A DNA stretch of 64,000 nucleotides from contig CM038467.1 of NCBI GenBank assembly GCA_021464415.1, positions 65,911,159 to 65,975,158 on the forward strand. Direction: 5' to 3'. The position numbers and the translations under genes are program-made. Below are positions 46,301 to 58,349 of the stretch, piece after piece (position 1 is the first letter of the stretch; every line of letters begins with the position of its first letter). The stretch is from Lonicera japonica (Eukaryota; Streptophyta; Magnoliopsida; Dipsacales; Caprifoliaceae). A model generated the notes under the pieces. The model made no database searches and had not been told where the DNA came from. It saw only the letters and a program-made list of their open reading frames with translations.

Positions 46301-47150
46301 TAAATGTAGATCAATTATTTTAAAGAAGTAAATGAATTATTTTTTTTGATAAAATTTGGTATAGATATAATTCTCATGATTAGTGGATCATATTCACAAA
46401 ATTCAACTGAGAAGTTAATTAACTAAATATCTAAAATTTCAACCGACAAAAAATGCGCATATATCAATTTTTTAGTTAACCCGCTTTCGGATTGAATTTT
46501 TCGATGAAATTTGGTGGAGATGATTTGCTAATCATGGAGATCATCTTCACCAAATTCCATCAAAAAATTCAATCGTTTTTCTCTCCCAAATGGTTGGGCC
46601 GCATTTAAGGATTAAAATGTTGGTCATCCTTATGTACTATATATATATATATATATTATTTTAAATACCAACACGATGTTTTGATATGTACAAAAAATGA
46701 CCAAGATACTATTCTCATACCAAAAATTGCTATAAAATATTACTCAAGTCAGGATTTGAACTCATAACCTTCCGCCAAAAATGAAAATTTAATTACCACT
46801 AGATCAAATGCATTAACTACCATATTGCACACATGTAGATTGGTAAGTCCCCAATTAGGTTAGCTAGCTTGTTCGTATATGATATTGTAAGCTTGCTAAA
46901 TTTAGTCAGCGTATGAAAATTGATAATAAGAGATAAGTTTTGTTCCATTCAAACAATAAATTACATGCATGTGATATAATGGAGAAAGTTCTGGTTTTCT
47001 GTCTATGAAAATGACATTCAAAGTCTAATTGGGGATGAAGAATGTTTTACATATTGTAAATATCAACAAATCAATACAGCTAACATAGTTTGCTAATAAT
47101 AATACTAATAATTATATATATAAAAAAGGGCAATATCGTGCTCCCGTTGC
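43343..47150 (+). repeat. Duplicated 5' flank of the second P450 (block U3)
   Basis: Homologous to U1 (8208-10720), with indels. It carries additional sequence at about 44520-45160. About 45165-45290 resembles a separate part of U1 at about 9785-9930, showing that the flank itself has internal repeats. No gene is seen. Confidence 0.8.
46735..46808 (-). repeat. tRNA-derived SINE-like module
   Basis: On the minus strand an A-box-like TGATCTAGTGG is followed about 35 bases later by a B-box-like GAGTTCAAATCC, the arrangement of a tRNA-derived SINE head. It is present in U3; I do not see it in U1. Confidence 0.5.
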
Positions 47151-47151
47151 C

Positions 47152-47159
47152 TATAAATA
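47152..47159 (+). promoter_or_regulatory. TATA box of the second CYP716 gene
   Basis: TATAAATA lies 69 bases before the ATG, exactly as in the first copy. Confidence 0.7.
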
Positions 47160-47220
47160 GAAGCCAAATTCAATTCAAAACTCATCTCTCACTAAACACT
47201 ACTCACCCATTAAACAAAAG

Positions 47221-49803
47221 ATGGAGTTGTACTATGTGTCTCTCCTCTCCCTCTTTGTAACAATCGTAGTGTCAACTTTGCTAGTACTACACTTTCTCCA
47301 CTTTAACAAGAAAAATTCCGGCCAATCACCACCGCCGGGAAAGAAAGGATGGCCAGTGATCGGAGAGACTCTCGAGTTCCTCAACAACCCTGAGAAGTTC
47401 ATGCGCATCCGGATGGCCAAGTATTGTCCTGCCATCTTTAGTACAAATATTATCGGCGAACAGTGTGCGGTGATGTGCGGTGCTGCCGGTAACAAGTTCT
47501 TGTTTTCTAATGAAAACAAGCTCGTCGAGGTATGCGAGAACAATTTTTATATAACTTTTAGATTCGTGGTGTCTCATGGGATCATTTTTATAACGTAAAA
47601 TTTGCATTTCTTATATTCTATATATACCCAGATCAAATTAATTTGTTAAAAATAAATAAAATATTTAATATATTTTTGTTCAGAGAGATTCACTATTAAT
47701 TCTGTTTTTTTGGTTGATCATGTTTTCAGGACAGGAAATTAAATAAGTGCATGCTTTACGATTTCGCTCAGTCCCTAACTTTTGTTTTGTTTTGTTTTTA
47801 ATTAAGAAAAATAATAATTATGGAATTATATATTTTTATGTACATGTGTCTAAGCACTATTTGTTTTTAAGTAACCATTTCTTCCAAATTAAAGCTTTAA
47901 ATTGTTAGAAGAAAGAACCGCAATGAATATCATGATTAACACCCTCTCTCATGTGCGATCACATACTCGCATGTGGAGAGCAAAAACAGACAAAGAATTG
48001 AACAAACAAAAACATAATTAACAGACGGGGAGGCCCTATTTTTATAGGGATACAACTAGAGTTTAGGTTACAAAAGAGATTGAAGGATCAAAACAAATAA
48101 GAAAAAGGAAAAGATAAATATATATATAAAAGGAAACAAGATAATTATAATATAATTCGTTTTATTAGACTGTCCTTTATTCAAATTACATGTTTTCTTT
48201 CTTAGGTTTGGTGGCCATCCAACATGGATAAGGTCTTTCCATCTTCTACCCAAACAACCTCGAAAGAAGAAACCCTCAAGTTGAGAAGAATACTTCCCAA
48301 TTTCTTCAAACCAAACATGCTCGAGCGATACGTGGGCACAATGGATAAAGTTGCGCAAGAACACTTTGCCGCGTCTTGGGAAAATCAGGAGCGCGTGGTC
48401 GTTTATCCGTTGACCAAGCGCTTCACGTTTTCCCTTGCCTGTCGGCTTTTTGTCAGCTTAGAAAGCAAAGAAGGTGTCGCTGAACTGGCTCAACGTTTCG
48501 ACCAAATTGCCCCCGGGTTGTTCTCTTTACCCCTAGATCTTCCGGGAACCCCATATCGAGGAGCAATAAATGCCGCCAAATACATTAGGAAGAAGATTTT
48601 GGTTATTATTCAACAAAGGAAGATTGATCTAGCCGAGGGAAGAGCGTTGGAGAAGCAAGATGATATACTATCGCATATGTTGCAAACATGCATCGACAAT
48701 AAGGGAACGTTCATGAATGAGTTAGATATCGCCGATAAGATACTAGGGTTGTTGGTTGGAGGGCACGACAGCGTAAATTCTACTTGCACGTCTATTGTAA
48801 AATATCTTGCTGAACAACCAGACATCTACGAACAAGTTTACAAGGGTAAATGATTCTTTTGCATTTCTCAATCTTAATTACACTATTAGGCAGTAATAGT
48901 TACTAATTATTCATTTCGCTTGAAATTTATTAATTTACACTATTTTTTTTTTTGTTTAAACAGAGCAAATGGAAATTGCAAAGTCAAAATCGCCTGGCGA
49001 ATTGCTGAATTGGGAGGATCTTCAAAAGATGAAGTATTCATGGAATTTTACTTGTGAGGTGTTGCGAGTTGCAACCCCACTTCAAGGAGCTTTCAGAGAA
49101 TCACTTAGCGATTTTGTGTACAATGGTTTCATAATTCCAAAGGGTTGGAAGGTAATACTTAGTTGAACAACTTTTCAAATTGTAACAAATAATTTGGAAC
49201 CTAGGGAGCACCTGCTTTAACTAGCATTAGATTTTTGCACACACCCGATATGTGTTCGATATAGATATAAGTGATTTAAATGAACAAAAGACAAGAAAGT
49301 AGTAAGTGGCTTACAGACTGAGGATCTTATTCAAACTCTATTGCTTACATTAATATTACTAACTTTCTGTAATATTAAAGCACAAAGGGGCAAAATCAGA
49401 AAATTAAAAATCTTACACGACTTCAAAGCCAGCAAAATGACTTTTGACTCTATATAATAACAAATTAAATATTTTTCTAATATTGTACGTTTTGTGATTG
49501 CAGCTACATTGGAGTTCAAATACAACACACAAAAGTCCTGAAATCTTCCCTCAACCGCAAAAATTTGATCCTACAAGATTCGAGGGAAAAGGGCCGGCTC
49601 CGTACACGTTCGTGCCTTTCGGAGGAGGACCTAGAATGTGCCCCGGAAAAGAGTTTGCGCGACTGGAATTACTAGTCTTCATACACCACCTTGTTAAAAG
49701 GTTCAAGTTTGAGCTAGAAATTCCCAATGAGAAGATCATTGTGAATCCGATGCCTATTCCCGTTAAGGGTCTTCCAATTCGTCTTCATCCTCACACTCTC
49801 TAA
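47221..49803 (+). CDS. Cytochrome P450, CYP716 type, copy C (four exons, intact)
   Basis: Predicted exons are 47221-47529, 48206-48845, 48964-49151 and 49504-49803, with the same exon lengths as copy A (309, 640, 188, 300) and 478 residues. All P450 landmarks are kept: membrane anchor, PPPG hinge, GGHDS I-helix, EVLR, and [10 protein letters not shown] with the heme cysteine at residue 425. By eye it differs from copy A at about 14 residues. These include Asp to Ile before [10 protein letters not shown], Tyr to Ser in VFPYST, Glu to Ala in HFAESW, and Phe to Ile in LEFPNEK. The inferred role is ER-bound triterpene oxidation, as for copy A; substrate is not shown. No disabling change is visible, so the pair may be two working paralogues. 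Confidence 0.9.
47530..48205 (+). other. Intron 1 of copy C
   Basis: A 676-base intron from GT at 47530 to CTTAG at 48205, alignable to intron 1 of copy A but with several small indels. Confidence 0.8.
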
Positions 49804-50140
49804 ATATTGAAGTTGGGTTTCATTATTGTTTAATTTCTTACTTTAATTTCCTACTCTTTTTTATACTTGTAAGTTGTCTCTTCATCCAATAATGTTGGTT
49901 TTTTGTTTTTGCATTATTTCACTACCTCGAGAATTCTAAAGGACTTGTTGTACTCTTTTCTTGAATTAATGTAATACTATTTAGGAAAAAATATTAAGGC
50001 TAAATTAAATAAGTGTTTCAAAATATGACACGGTTTTACTTTCAATTAAAAATTATGAATTATTTTCGGCATTATACTTATTTTTTGTGAATATTTTAGT
50101 TAGCAACAAAACTTATGTCACTAAATATCTCATTTTTTTT
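49804..50140 (+). other. 3' flank of copy C
   Basis: Matches 13382-13755 after copy A. Homology stops near 50130-50140, where the Mutator-like element appears to begin. Confidence 0.6.
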
Positions 50141-50474
50141 ATATAACAAACGGGGATGATTCTGAGTTTGTTCTTCATTGTTGTTCCTGTTTTCGTTGCT
50201 CATTTTTGGTATTCCGCCACTTCAGTTTTTAGTTAAGGTACGCGCTTATTCTTTTGTTAATTCAATGTTTATTTTTCGTTGGTCATCGATTTTTGTTGAT
50301 ACCTTGAATCGAGTATTCATTGAATTATTTTTTTATTTATATTTTGTGTTGATTTTGAAGTTGAAAGCACATTTATGAGTTTTGTGTTCATTTGTTGAAT
50401 TTTGTTCATCTATTCAAATTTATACGTAGATTTTGTTGACCATTTTAATTTTTTATCATTTTATCTGTAGCAAT

Positions 50475-51075
50475 GGATGGGTGCTAAATGGATTTAGCAC
50501 CCCCCTGTGAGCAAAGTTGACAGCAAACCAGGAGGTGATAAATGCATTTAGCACCTCCTTTTTGATTATCTTTTGTTCACTTTTGGTGTTAAATGATTTT
50601 TGGCACCATTGAACTTATGGACAATTTGTGCTAAATGTATGTTTGAATTTTTTTGTTATTAGGTTTGTGTTCATTTGTTGAATTTTGTTCATCTCTTCAA
50701 ATTTGTGCGTAGATTTCGTTGAACATTTTTGTTTTGTAGCATTTTATCTGAAGCAATGGATGGGTGTTAAATGCATTTAGCACCCCCTGTGAGCAAAGTT
50801 GACAGCAAACCAGGAGGTGTTAAATTCATTTTGCACCCCCTGTCATTAACTCACAGGAGGTGCTAAATGTATTTAGCACCCCCTGTCAGCAAAGTTGACA
50901 TCAAACTAGGAGGTGCTAAATGCATTTAGCATGCACATTTGACAGCAAACCAGGAGGTGCTAAATGCATTTAGCAGATTTGACAAAAAAAAAAGGTGCTA
51001 AATGCATTTAGCACCTCCTGTCAGCACTATGCAAATAGTTACTATTTTCTATATAAAACGGTGCTAAAATAGATT
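50475..51075. repeat. Palindromic minisatellite, cluster 1
   Basis: Copies of a palindrome with core TGCTAAATGCATTTAGCA begin near 50481, 50535, 50764, 50860, 50913, 50957 and 50995, mostly about 53 bp apart. Between them the phrase gacagcaaaccaggagg recurs. It lies between the element's left end and the first ULP1-like exon. Confidence 0.9.
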
Positions 51076-52199
51076 TAGGACTTTGATGTGTATTATTGTA
51101 AGTACTAATTAGATATATGTGTATATTTGTTTTATAATGCCACTAGATAACAGTGGTAATGAAGATTTATATCAATTGTGTTGAAGGGACAATGAATACG
51201 AGTACTTCAGGAAGAGTTTCTGAGAAAAAAGGTTTTTCTTCGAAGAGGAAAAAGAAGGAAAATGTATCTAAAAGTAAGAAGAAACAATGTAGACCTGTGA
51301 AGAAAAGTGGAAAGAAATCGGGGGGGTTGGAAAATCTGCAGTAAAAGAAGCATCTAGACCAACTGTTTTTAGATGAAACCTCGCAGTCGTTGTTGAGGAA
51401 ATTAGTAGTTTGAAGGGTCGTGGTGAGATTAAAAATTGTCACATTGAAGTTATGATGAAGACACCCTTTGGTTCTATGTTTAAGGCAATTTTTGATGATA
51501 AAATCATTCCATACCATATTGGAATGATAGGTCAAGCAGGCAAGAAAATTATTTTTGCCTATTCGGAAAAGGATGCTGCTTTTTTGATTGCCGGGGAGGT
51601 AGTTAAGTTAACTCCCGATGACGTTTCTGTTACTTTTGGACTGCCGAAGCATGGCAGTAAGATTATCTCACGGTCATCCGAATCCGTGTGCGGTTCGGAA
51701 TTTATGCAGAGGTGGTTCATTGGCGAGTCGTCATTGAAAGTTTCAAGTGTTCTATTTGCTGTATAGAGCATGGTTTTAGAAGACGGTGCTGAGGAGGATT
51801 TTGCACGGTGCCTTATACTCTACATGTTAATAACTGTTTTTTTTTTTGCTAACTCAAATAGGGCACTTGTTTTAAGTTTTGTGCCCTGTGTTGAAGATTT
51901 GGAGAAAGTAGCTTATTTCTAGTGGTCTACAATTATACATGATCATTTAATGAGAATGGTTAAGAAAAATTACAAAGATTCCATCTAGACCCCCGGGTGT
52001 ATTATTCAATTGCTTGTAATTTCCTTAAATTTTATTTATTGTTTTTAATTATATTTTATCAATTCATTTTTTTGATTAATTATTCAATATTTGTGATATA
52101 GTTGCACCTTATGAAATTGACATATTGTAACTTCTCTAAGCAATAATGTTGTCCTAATAAAATACAATTAAAAAATTAAGCACAACAGTGTAAATGCTG

Positions 52200-52545
52200 A
52201 AAGGGGGTGCTAAATGCATTTAGCACCACCTAGTTTTATTGTCAAATGTGCTGAAAGGGGGTGCTAAATGCATTTAGCACCTCCTGGTTTGTTATGATGT
52301 GTGCTCACATGGGGTGCTAAATGCATTTAGCACCTTCTTTTTTTTTTGTCAAATGTGCTGACAAAGAGTGCTAAATGAATTTAGCACCCAGCTAGTGTGC
52401 ACATACTGGGGTGCTAAAATGCATCTAAGGTGCTAAAAGGTGTTTAGCAGCCAGTTGCTGTGCTGAACTCTTTTATCACTATTTGTATTCATGAAAGTGC
52501 GAGGTTGACATAATGTGGTGCTAAAGAGGTTTTAGCACTATGTGA
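52200..52545. repeat. Palindromic minisatellite, cluster 2
   Basis: Palindrome copies begin near 52207, 52261, 52314 and 52368, 53-54 bp apart, with degenerate copies to about 52540. The cluster appears to lie in an intron of the ULP1-like gene. Confidence 0.9.
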
Positions 52546-53579
52546 TTTAGTTATTCTTTCATGCACAAAATGGTGCTAAATCATTGTTTGCATTTATGTT
52601 TTTAAAGTTATCATTTTCTATAATTGCAGTATTGATTTTGTGAACACTACAAAGGTGTTCAACCGTATAATGGGCACAGTGATGATACGCTAAGGTTTGT
52701 TCGATGGAACATAAACATTTTGAGGCGTATGTTTTATGAATTAGAGCTAGCACATTTGGATGCATTAAAGGTAATGAAAACAAATGCAAATGCAAAGAGC
52801 TTATTGATCCAGAGTTTGTTTTCTGTGATAAACCAGAAGAATATGACCTTGATTCATATGTTGACCTTGTCTGTTCTGGTGTACGGGGAGATTTGCAATT
52901 TCAGACGCCATCAAAAGAACAAAATATAAGGAAAGAGGACAAAGGTGAAGAAAAAAAGGTGAAATCGATTATAATAAGGCAGGAAGAAAAATCGAGGAAG
53001 GGTAAGTTGGATAGTAATTATGAATATTACTATTTGAAGAGGAAGCAAGAAAATATCCAGGAGGGAGGAAAGAAGGACGAAGAAAACAAGAATAAGAGGG
53101 GGAAGAAGAAGAAGAAAGGAGGTGAACCAAAGCAGGATGTGCTAGCAGAGAAGGATGTTCTAAAGGATTTTTCAAAGGATGTTGGGGTTGATATTGAGAA
53201 AGAAATGGTGAAGAAAGGCCAGAGGTTGAAGGTGAAGAAAAGAAGGAGGGTGACTTCCCAAGTTTTGATTTGAATATTGATTTGAGTCAGGAATCAGCGA
53301 AGGAAGACGATTCCTTGAAGGACAATTTTGGGAAGATAGCTAAACAAGATGCACCCGCAGTGATTGAAAAAGAAGTCATCAATGTTGATGACTTGGCAAG
53401 TCCAGAAGATAAAGTTGCAAAAAAGTTCCTACCGCCATCTAAAATGAAAGATAGATTGGGCTTTCTAGATGAAAATGAAAAGGAGGTTTTTGAGAGGTTT
53501 TTCAAGAAGGCAAATAAATCGTATGTATTGTTTTTAATTTCATTATATTTTATTTTCTACTGGTTATAAAATAAGAAAA

Positions 53580-53745
53580 GTTGGTGCCAAATGCATTTAA
53601 CACCCCTGTCAGCACATTTGACAACAAACCAGAAGGTGCTAAATGCATTTAGCACCCCCCCCCCTTCAGCACATTTAGCACCCCATGTGAGCACACATTA
53701 CAACAAACCAGGAGATGCTAAATGCATTTAGAACCCCTTTTCAAC
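53580..53745. repeat. Palindromic minisatellite, cluster 3
   Basis: Copies near 53584, 53636 (52 bp apart) and a degenerate one near 53716. It directly follows the exon ending near 53520, so it is probably intronic. Confidence 0.85.
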
Positions 53746-54654
53746 ATTTACATTATTGTGCTGGATGTTTTATTTGTACTTTTACTGGGACAACACCATG
53801 ACTTGGAGAAGTTACAATATGTCAATTTTCATATCGGGCCACCTTCTTCAAGATCTAATGTGTAATCATTTTGTTGATGGGCAGGTGTTATTATAATAAC
53901 TTTAAAGCTATGATTTGTCTCTTTATAAAGTGATACAATTGCATTTACTTGTATAAATCTAAGAGTATTTTTACTAACTCTGCTTTCTATGAATGCAGAT
54001 CATTGATTGGTATGTGCAGTATATATCAAAGGATCTGCAATAAAGAGACAATGTCATTTTTTCTTTTTCTGCTTGGGTAATACTTTCTCTTTTATATTAT
54101 GTAATTTTGAATGGTTTTTACTGTTGTATTGGATGCTAAATATATAATTTAATTTTTTTAATATGCAGCAAGGTGTACGGGATGGGATTCCAATCTTTAT
54201 TAAGGATGTTCTTGAGGATGTCATAATTAAAATGCCTGTGGAAATGAAATATCTTATGTTTCCTATGAACCACAGAAGGTCTCTTAGTGATAGTGGTGGG
54301 TATCATTAGACGCTTCTTGTTTTTAATTTACCCAGTTTACGCTGGATTCATTACAACACTATGTTGCCAAGAAGAAAGACAAAATAATCAAAGAAATCAG
54401 AGGATCATTATTATGAGAAGGCCGTACAGATGGTATTTTTTTGAAGACTTTTCATTACTCTTAGTGTTCACAGTAATGATTTTAATATTTTATTTTTATT
54501 TGATATGTATAGAAGAAAGCTGTAATGAAGCTTTTGAAGGGTCCGGGTGATTTGAAACTCAAGGACACAAAGGTGATTAGGGCAGAGTGCGTGCAACAAG
54601 GAGAAGAGTAAGTACTTTTCGATGTCAAAAAAAAGAACTTTTTTTGTGGTGGAC

Positions 54655-54785
54655 AATTGGTGCTAAATCAGTTTAGCACCTTCAAGATATGTAGTATCAA
54701 AGTGTACATGGGTGCTAAAACTGTTTAGCACCTCCAAAGATATGTAAAATCTTTTTTTGATAAATGGTGCTATACCATTATTAAC
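54655..54785. repeat. Palindromic minisatellite, cluster 4
   Basis: Two copies near 54660 and 54712 with altered centres (AAATCAGTTT and AAAACTGTTT) inside the predicted last intron of the ULP1-like gene. Confidence 0.85.
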
Positions 54786-55374
54786 TCCTTGGACTTATAT
54801 ATTTTTTGTTGGTCTAGTTCTTTTAAACTTGTTTTAGTATCTTTGATATTCGAAAACTTGAAGATGATTGTTCCTATGTTTTTATGTCGTTTGCAGTCCT
54901 GATTATGCACTATTTGTGTATGAATTTATTGAAAGAGTTCTTCGCAGTGAAGAAGTTCCAAAAGTTATGGATATAAAATTGATGCAGATGAAGCGAGCAA
55001 AAATTACTCATTTGTTGTTGTCTGATAAGAATCATAGCTGGGAACATGAAGTAGAAAGAGTTCCCAATGAACTTGCTGATGAGGGAGTTGATGATAAAGT
55101 TGCGGATAAAGGTGGTGGTTGTGGTGATAATTTTAATTCAATTATTGATGATGCTATAGCATTTGTAGTCAAAAATGTAAAATAATTTGATGAATTTGAT
55201 GAATAGTTATTTTTGTAAGTATTTTTGTAATGATAGTTGTGAATATTTGATATATTTATATATTGGAAAATGTGAAAGAATTTTGATGACTAGTGCTTTT
55301 TCTAAGCATTGTTGTGAGATTTCTTTACAGGACCACTTGTTTAATATGTTAAATCCTCTGTGAGCATATATCAC

Positions 55375-56300
55375 AAAAATTTAGTAGGTGCTAAATGCAT
55401 TTTAGCACCTCCTGTCATAGCACATTACAAAATCCTGTACATAGATGGAATGACAATATATTTATATATTGAAAAATGTGAAAGAATTTAATGAGTAGTG
55501 ATTTTTGTAAGTGTTGTTGTTAGATTTTCTTCACATTAAAAGTCTTTTTTTAGTACCACTTGTTTAATATGTTAAATCCCATGTGAGCACACATCACAAA
55601 AATGCAGTAGTTGCTAAAAATGCATTTAGTACCTCTTGTCAACACACGTCAGAAAAATTCAAGGGGTACGAAATGCATTTAGCACCCGATGTCATAACAC
55701 ATTACAAAAATTCAGGAGCTGCTTAAAAGTGCATGCAACACCTCTTGTCAACACACATCACAAAAATCTAGGGGGCGCTAAATGGATTTAGCACCCCCTG
55801 TCATAGCACATCACAAATATCCTGTCAACATACATCACAAAAATTCGGGGGGTGCTAAATACATTTAGCAACCCATGTGATAACACATTACAAAAATCCA
55901 AGAGACGCTAAATGCATTTAGCACCCCTTGTCAATACACGTCACAAAAATTCATGTGGTGCTAAATGCATTTAGCACCTCTTGTCAGCACACATTACAAA
56001 AGTCCGGGGGTGCTAAATGCATTTAGCACCCCTTGTCTACACACATCACAAAAAAATAAAAAAAAAAAACCCAAAAGGTGCTAAGAAGGAATCTGATGGT
56101 GCTACAAGTTATTTAGCAGCTCCTTTTGAACATAAAAAAACCATGAAGACGGAGGAAGAAGTATTCTGATGGTGCTAAAAGATATTTAGCAACATTTTTT
56201 GAATATAAAAAACCATTTTGATGGTGCCAAAAGCCATTTAGCATGAGATGTCATCATATTATAAAAAGTAGTTAAATGGTGGTATTATAATTTTAGCACT
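55375..56300. repeat. Palindromic minisatellite, cluster 5 (largest)
   Basis: Copies near 55388, 55775, 55852, 55905, 55958 and 56010 plus several degenerate ones (around 55612, 55665, 56085-56290). The best-kept run has a period of 53, 53, 52. Spacers read like ctcttgtcaacacacatcac with minor changes. It lies between the ends of the two facing genes. Confidence 0.9.
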
Positions 56301-56489
56301 TTTTTGAGAAACAAAATTTGGAATTATACAAAATATTCACTATCAATGAAAAGGTGTTTAAACAATTTAAGGGCATCTTCTAACATAAAACATAAATTGT
56401 AAGAACTTATAAGAATAGGACTAGTAGCAATGAATAATTTTTTTGTAAGGTCTCTGTATGAAGAAAAGATCAAACGTCTCTGTATGTAC

Positions 56490-58200
56490 ATTCTGCACTA
56501 TTTCTAAGCAATTGGCTCGGTGCACAAATTCTTGTTGTGATAAACATACTTGTTGCACCTTCCACACTTCCATTTCTTCCTTGTACTTAAACTGTTTGTG
56601 TTGAATCGATTCTTTTTTGGTCGACCAGGCTGTGTGCTGCAATCTGGAGTTAATATCTTAATTAAATTTGCCAATACATTAACACGCGGACCAGAAGTTG
56701 GCACTGGATAAATTGGTTTCGAGTAGGAGCTCTTATAGTTTACTGCTAAGAAGCACGGATCAATGTACTCGTAAATATTTTTATTATCCGCTAGTATGCT
56801 CACAACAACACAGGAACACGGGAAACCATCAATGTACTAGGAATTGCAGCCGCAATGCCATCTTTCAAGATCTACGCGGTAAGTATTTTGCTCTCTAAGT
56901 TCATACAGCATATCGTTAGATTTAGTCACCATCCATGAGGAACTCTCGGTGACCTTGTCTTTTAGCTTGTTTTCGACAGACAGACATAATTCATTTTTTC
57001 AACTCCTCGACGCCTCTCGCCTATTTGACATTTGTTTCATTACCTTCACCAAAATTTGGTCTAGCATTGTTGTAGTTAATAGATTACATTCATTTATAAT
57101 CCAGGAGTTATAGCTTTCATCCATATTTGAAGTCATAACACCATACATTCTCCTCGGGAAGAAGGCATTTACCCAACGTTCAATAGGTGCACTTTCTAAG
57201 AATTTATTAATTGTTTCCCCAGCAAGGATGCCGAGGTCTTGATAATGCTCTATATACTCATCAACTGTACGAGCATTTGCACAACTTGAGAACAATTGCA
57301 CTGCTAATTTCTTTTTCCTAAAGCTTTTTGAAAGTACTGATATGAAGTTCTTTTTCAAGTGGAAAAGGTAATAAGCATGGAATGAATCATTGAATATTTT
57401 AGGAATACCATTTTTCAAGCCAATATGTGGGTCAGAAATAAACGTTATTTGTCTGTACGTTTCGACAATAACTTTCAGATGATTTAAGAACCATTCACAA
57501 TTAGCAACATTTTCTAAGTCGACAATAGCCATCGCCAACGAGAACATACCTATAAATAATACAATCAAGAAGAACATAGCAATTGCTGAGTAAGAAACAG
57601 TAGTTGTGCTAAACACTTTCACCACCATTGTGGTCAACACACATAAGGTACTAAAAGCTTTTTATAGCAGAAGGTGCTAAATGTATTTAGCAACCCCTAT
57701 CAGTACAATTTACAAAAGGTGCTAAATGCATTTAGCACCCCGTGTCAGCAGACATCAATTGCACTTAGCACCCCCTGTCGGCAAATTTTACAACAAACCA
57801 GAAGGTGCTAAATCTATTTAGCACCCATCTAATTTTCACATACTGGGGTGCTAAACGCTTTTTAGAAGCATTATAGGTACACAACTAAGGTGCTAATAAG
57901 TGTTTAACATCCAGTCAATTTTCGCCTACTAGGGTGCTACACACTTTTTAGCACCAACTATGCTGCAATGAAACCTACCTCCATCACCATTAGTTGCAGT
58001 TGCAGAGAGCATGCAACCTTTGTATTTTTCCTTAAGATGGCAACCATCCAAAGCTATTAAAGCTCAACAAAAGTTGAATCCGTATATACAAGCTTCATAT
58101 GCTATGAAAACTCTTTGAAACTTTCTAGTGTCTTCCTCAACTTCGAGAATGTGAACACCCCAATCCGCGACTCTCGTGCAAACACTGCTTTTCTTAAAAT
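56490..58200 (-). pseudogene. MURA-like transposase of the MULE, C-terminal half, decayed
   Basis: On the minus strand: LDGCHLKEKYKG (about 58050, first catalytic Asp of the DDE domain); after an intron of about 450 bases, AIVDLENVANCEWFLNHLK and ITFISDPHIGLK (second Asp); then FHLKKNF, YGVMTSNMDESYNSW; a SWIM zinc-finger region with WHCGCN and GFPCSC; and a tail with PGRPKKNRF and a CxxC-type knuckle ending near 56504. Stops occur after REASRS (about 57000) and after HCGCNS (about 56850), and the SWIM His is Cys. MURA binds the terminal repeats and moves the element. The N-terminal half is cut off by the Ogre-type insertion at about 58.3 kb. Confidence 0.8.
57640..57965. repeat. Palindromic minisatellite, cluster 6
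   Basis: Copies near 57674, 57719 and 57805 plus degenerate ones. It lies inside the predicted intron of the MURA-like gene, bounded on the minus strand by an acceptor near 57550. Confidence 0.85.
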
Positions 58201-58349
58201 GAGCATCTTGCATCAAGTATTGAGTCATCATGCATATAGAAGACCGTTAGGAAAGACTCCAATTCTGGAGGCATTGGGAGTCTGATATAACCTTTGTTGC
58301 CTCTTCGCTTACTAGGACGGGGATCGAGTTTTTTCCGAGTGTTTCTGTG

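Larger units (their letters stand above)
51132..55185 (+). pseudogene. ULP1-like SUMO-protease gene carried by the MULE, decayed
   Basis: Exon-like pieces in order: a lysine-rich N-terminus (51153-51344); a domain with MMKTPFGSMFKAIF and LTPDDVSVTFGLPKHGS (51400-51766) typical of plant transposon-associated ULP1 proteins, continuing to about 52010 with LEKVAYF; a charged linker (52630-53570); and the C48 peptidase domain (54000-54607 and 54897-55185). ULP1 enzymes cleave SUMO using a His-Asp-Cys triad. Here the His block reads YH-stop-TLLVF (TAG for Trp near 54317), and the active-site Cys position reads PDYALFVYEF, so Tyr replaces Cys. Further stops at 51343 and 51764 confirm decay. An intron with GT at 54608 and AG at 54896 contains the palindromic repeats. 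Confidence 0.75.
50141..58330. mobile_element. Mutator-like element with ULP1-like gene and palindromic minisatellite
   Basis: Decayed MURA transposase (minus strand, 56500-58200) and a decayed ULP1-like protease gene (plus strand, 51130-55185) face each other tail to tail. This matches the known class of MULEs that carry ULP1-like genes. The left boundary is inferred from the end of P450 flank homology. The right end is not visible because an Ogre-type retrotransposon inserted in the transposase gene at about 58.3 kb. I found no certain terminal repeats or 9-bp duplication. Confidence 0.7.

Noticed and set aside
56698..56898. 66-codon plus-strand frame
   Set aside because: Opposite strand of the MURA-like C-terminal region.
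50475..57965. CRISPR-like layout of regular palindromic repeats
   Set aside because: The spacers are themselves related rather than unique, no cas genes exist, and everything else shows plant nuclear DNA.
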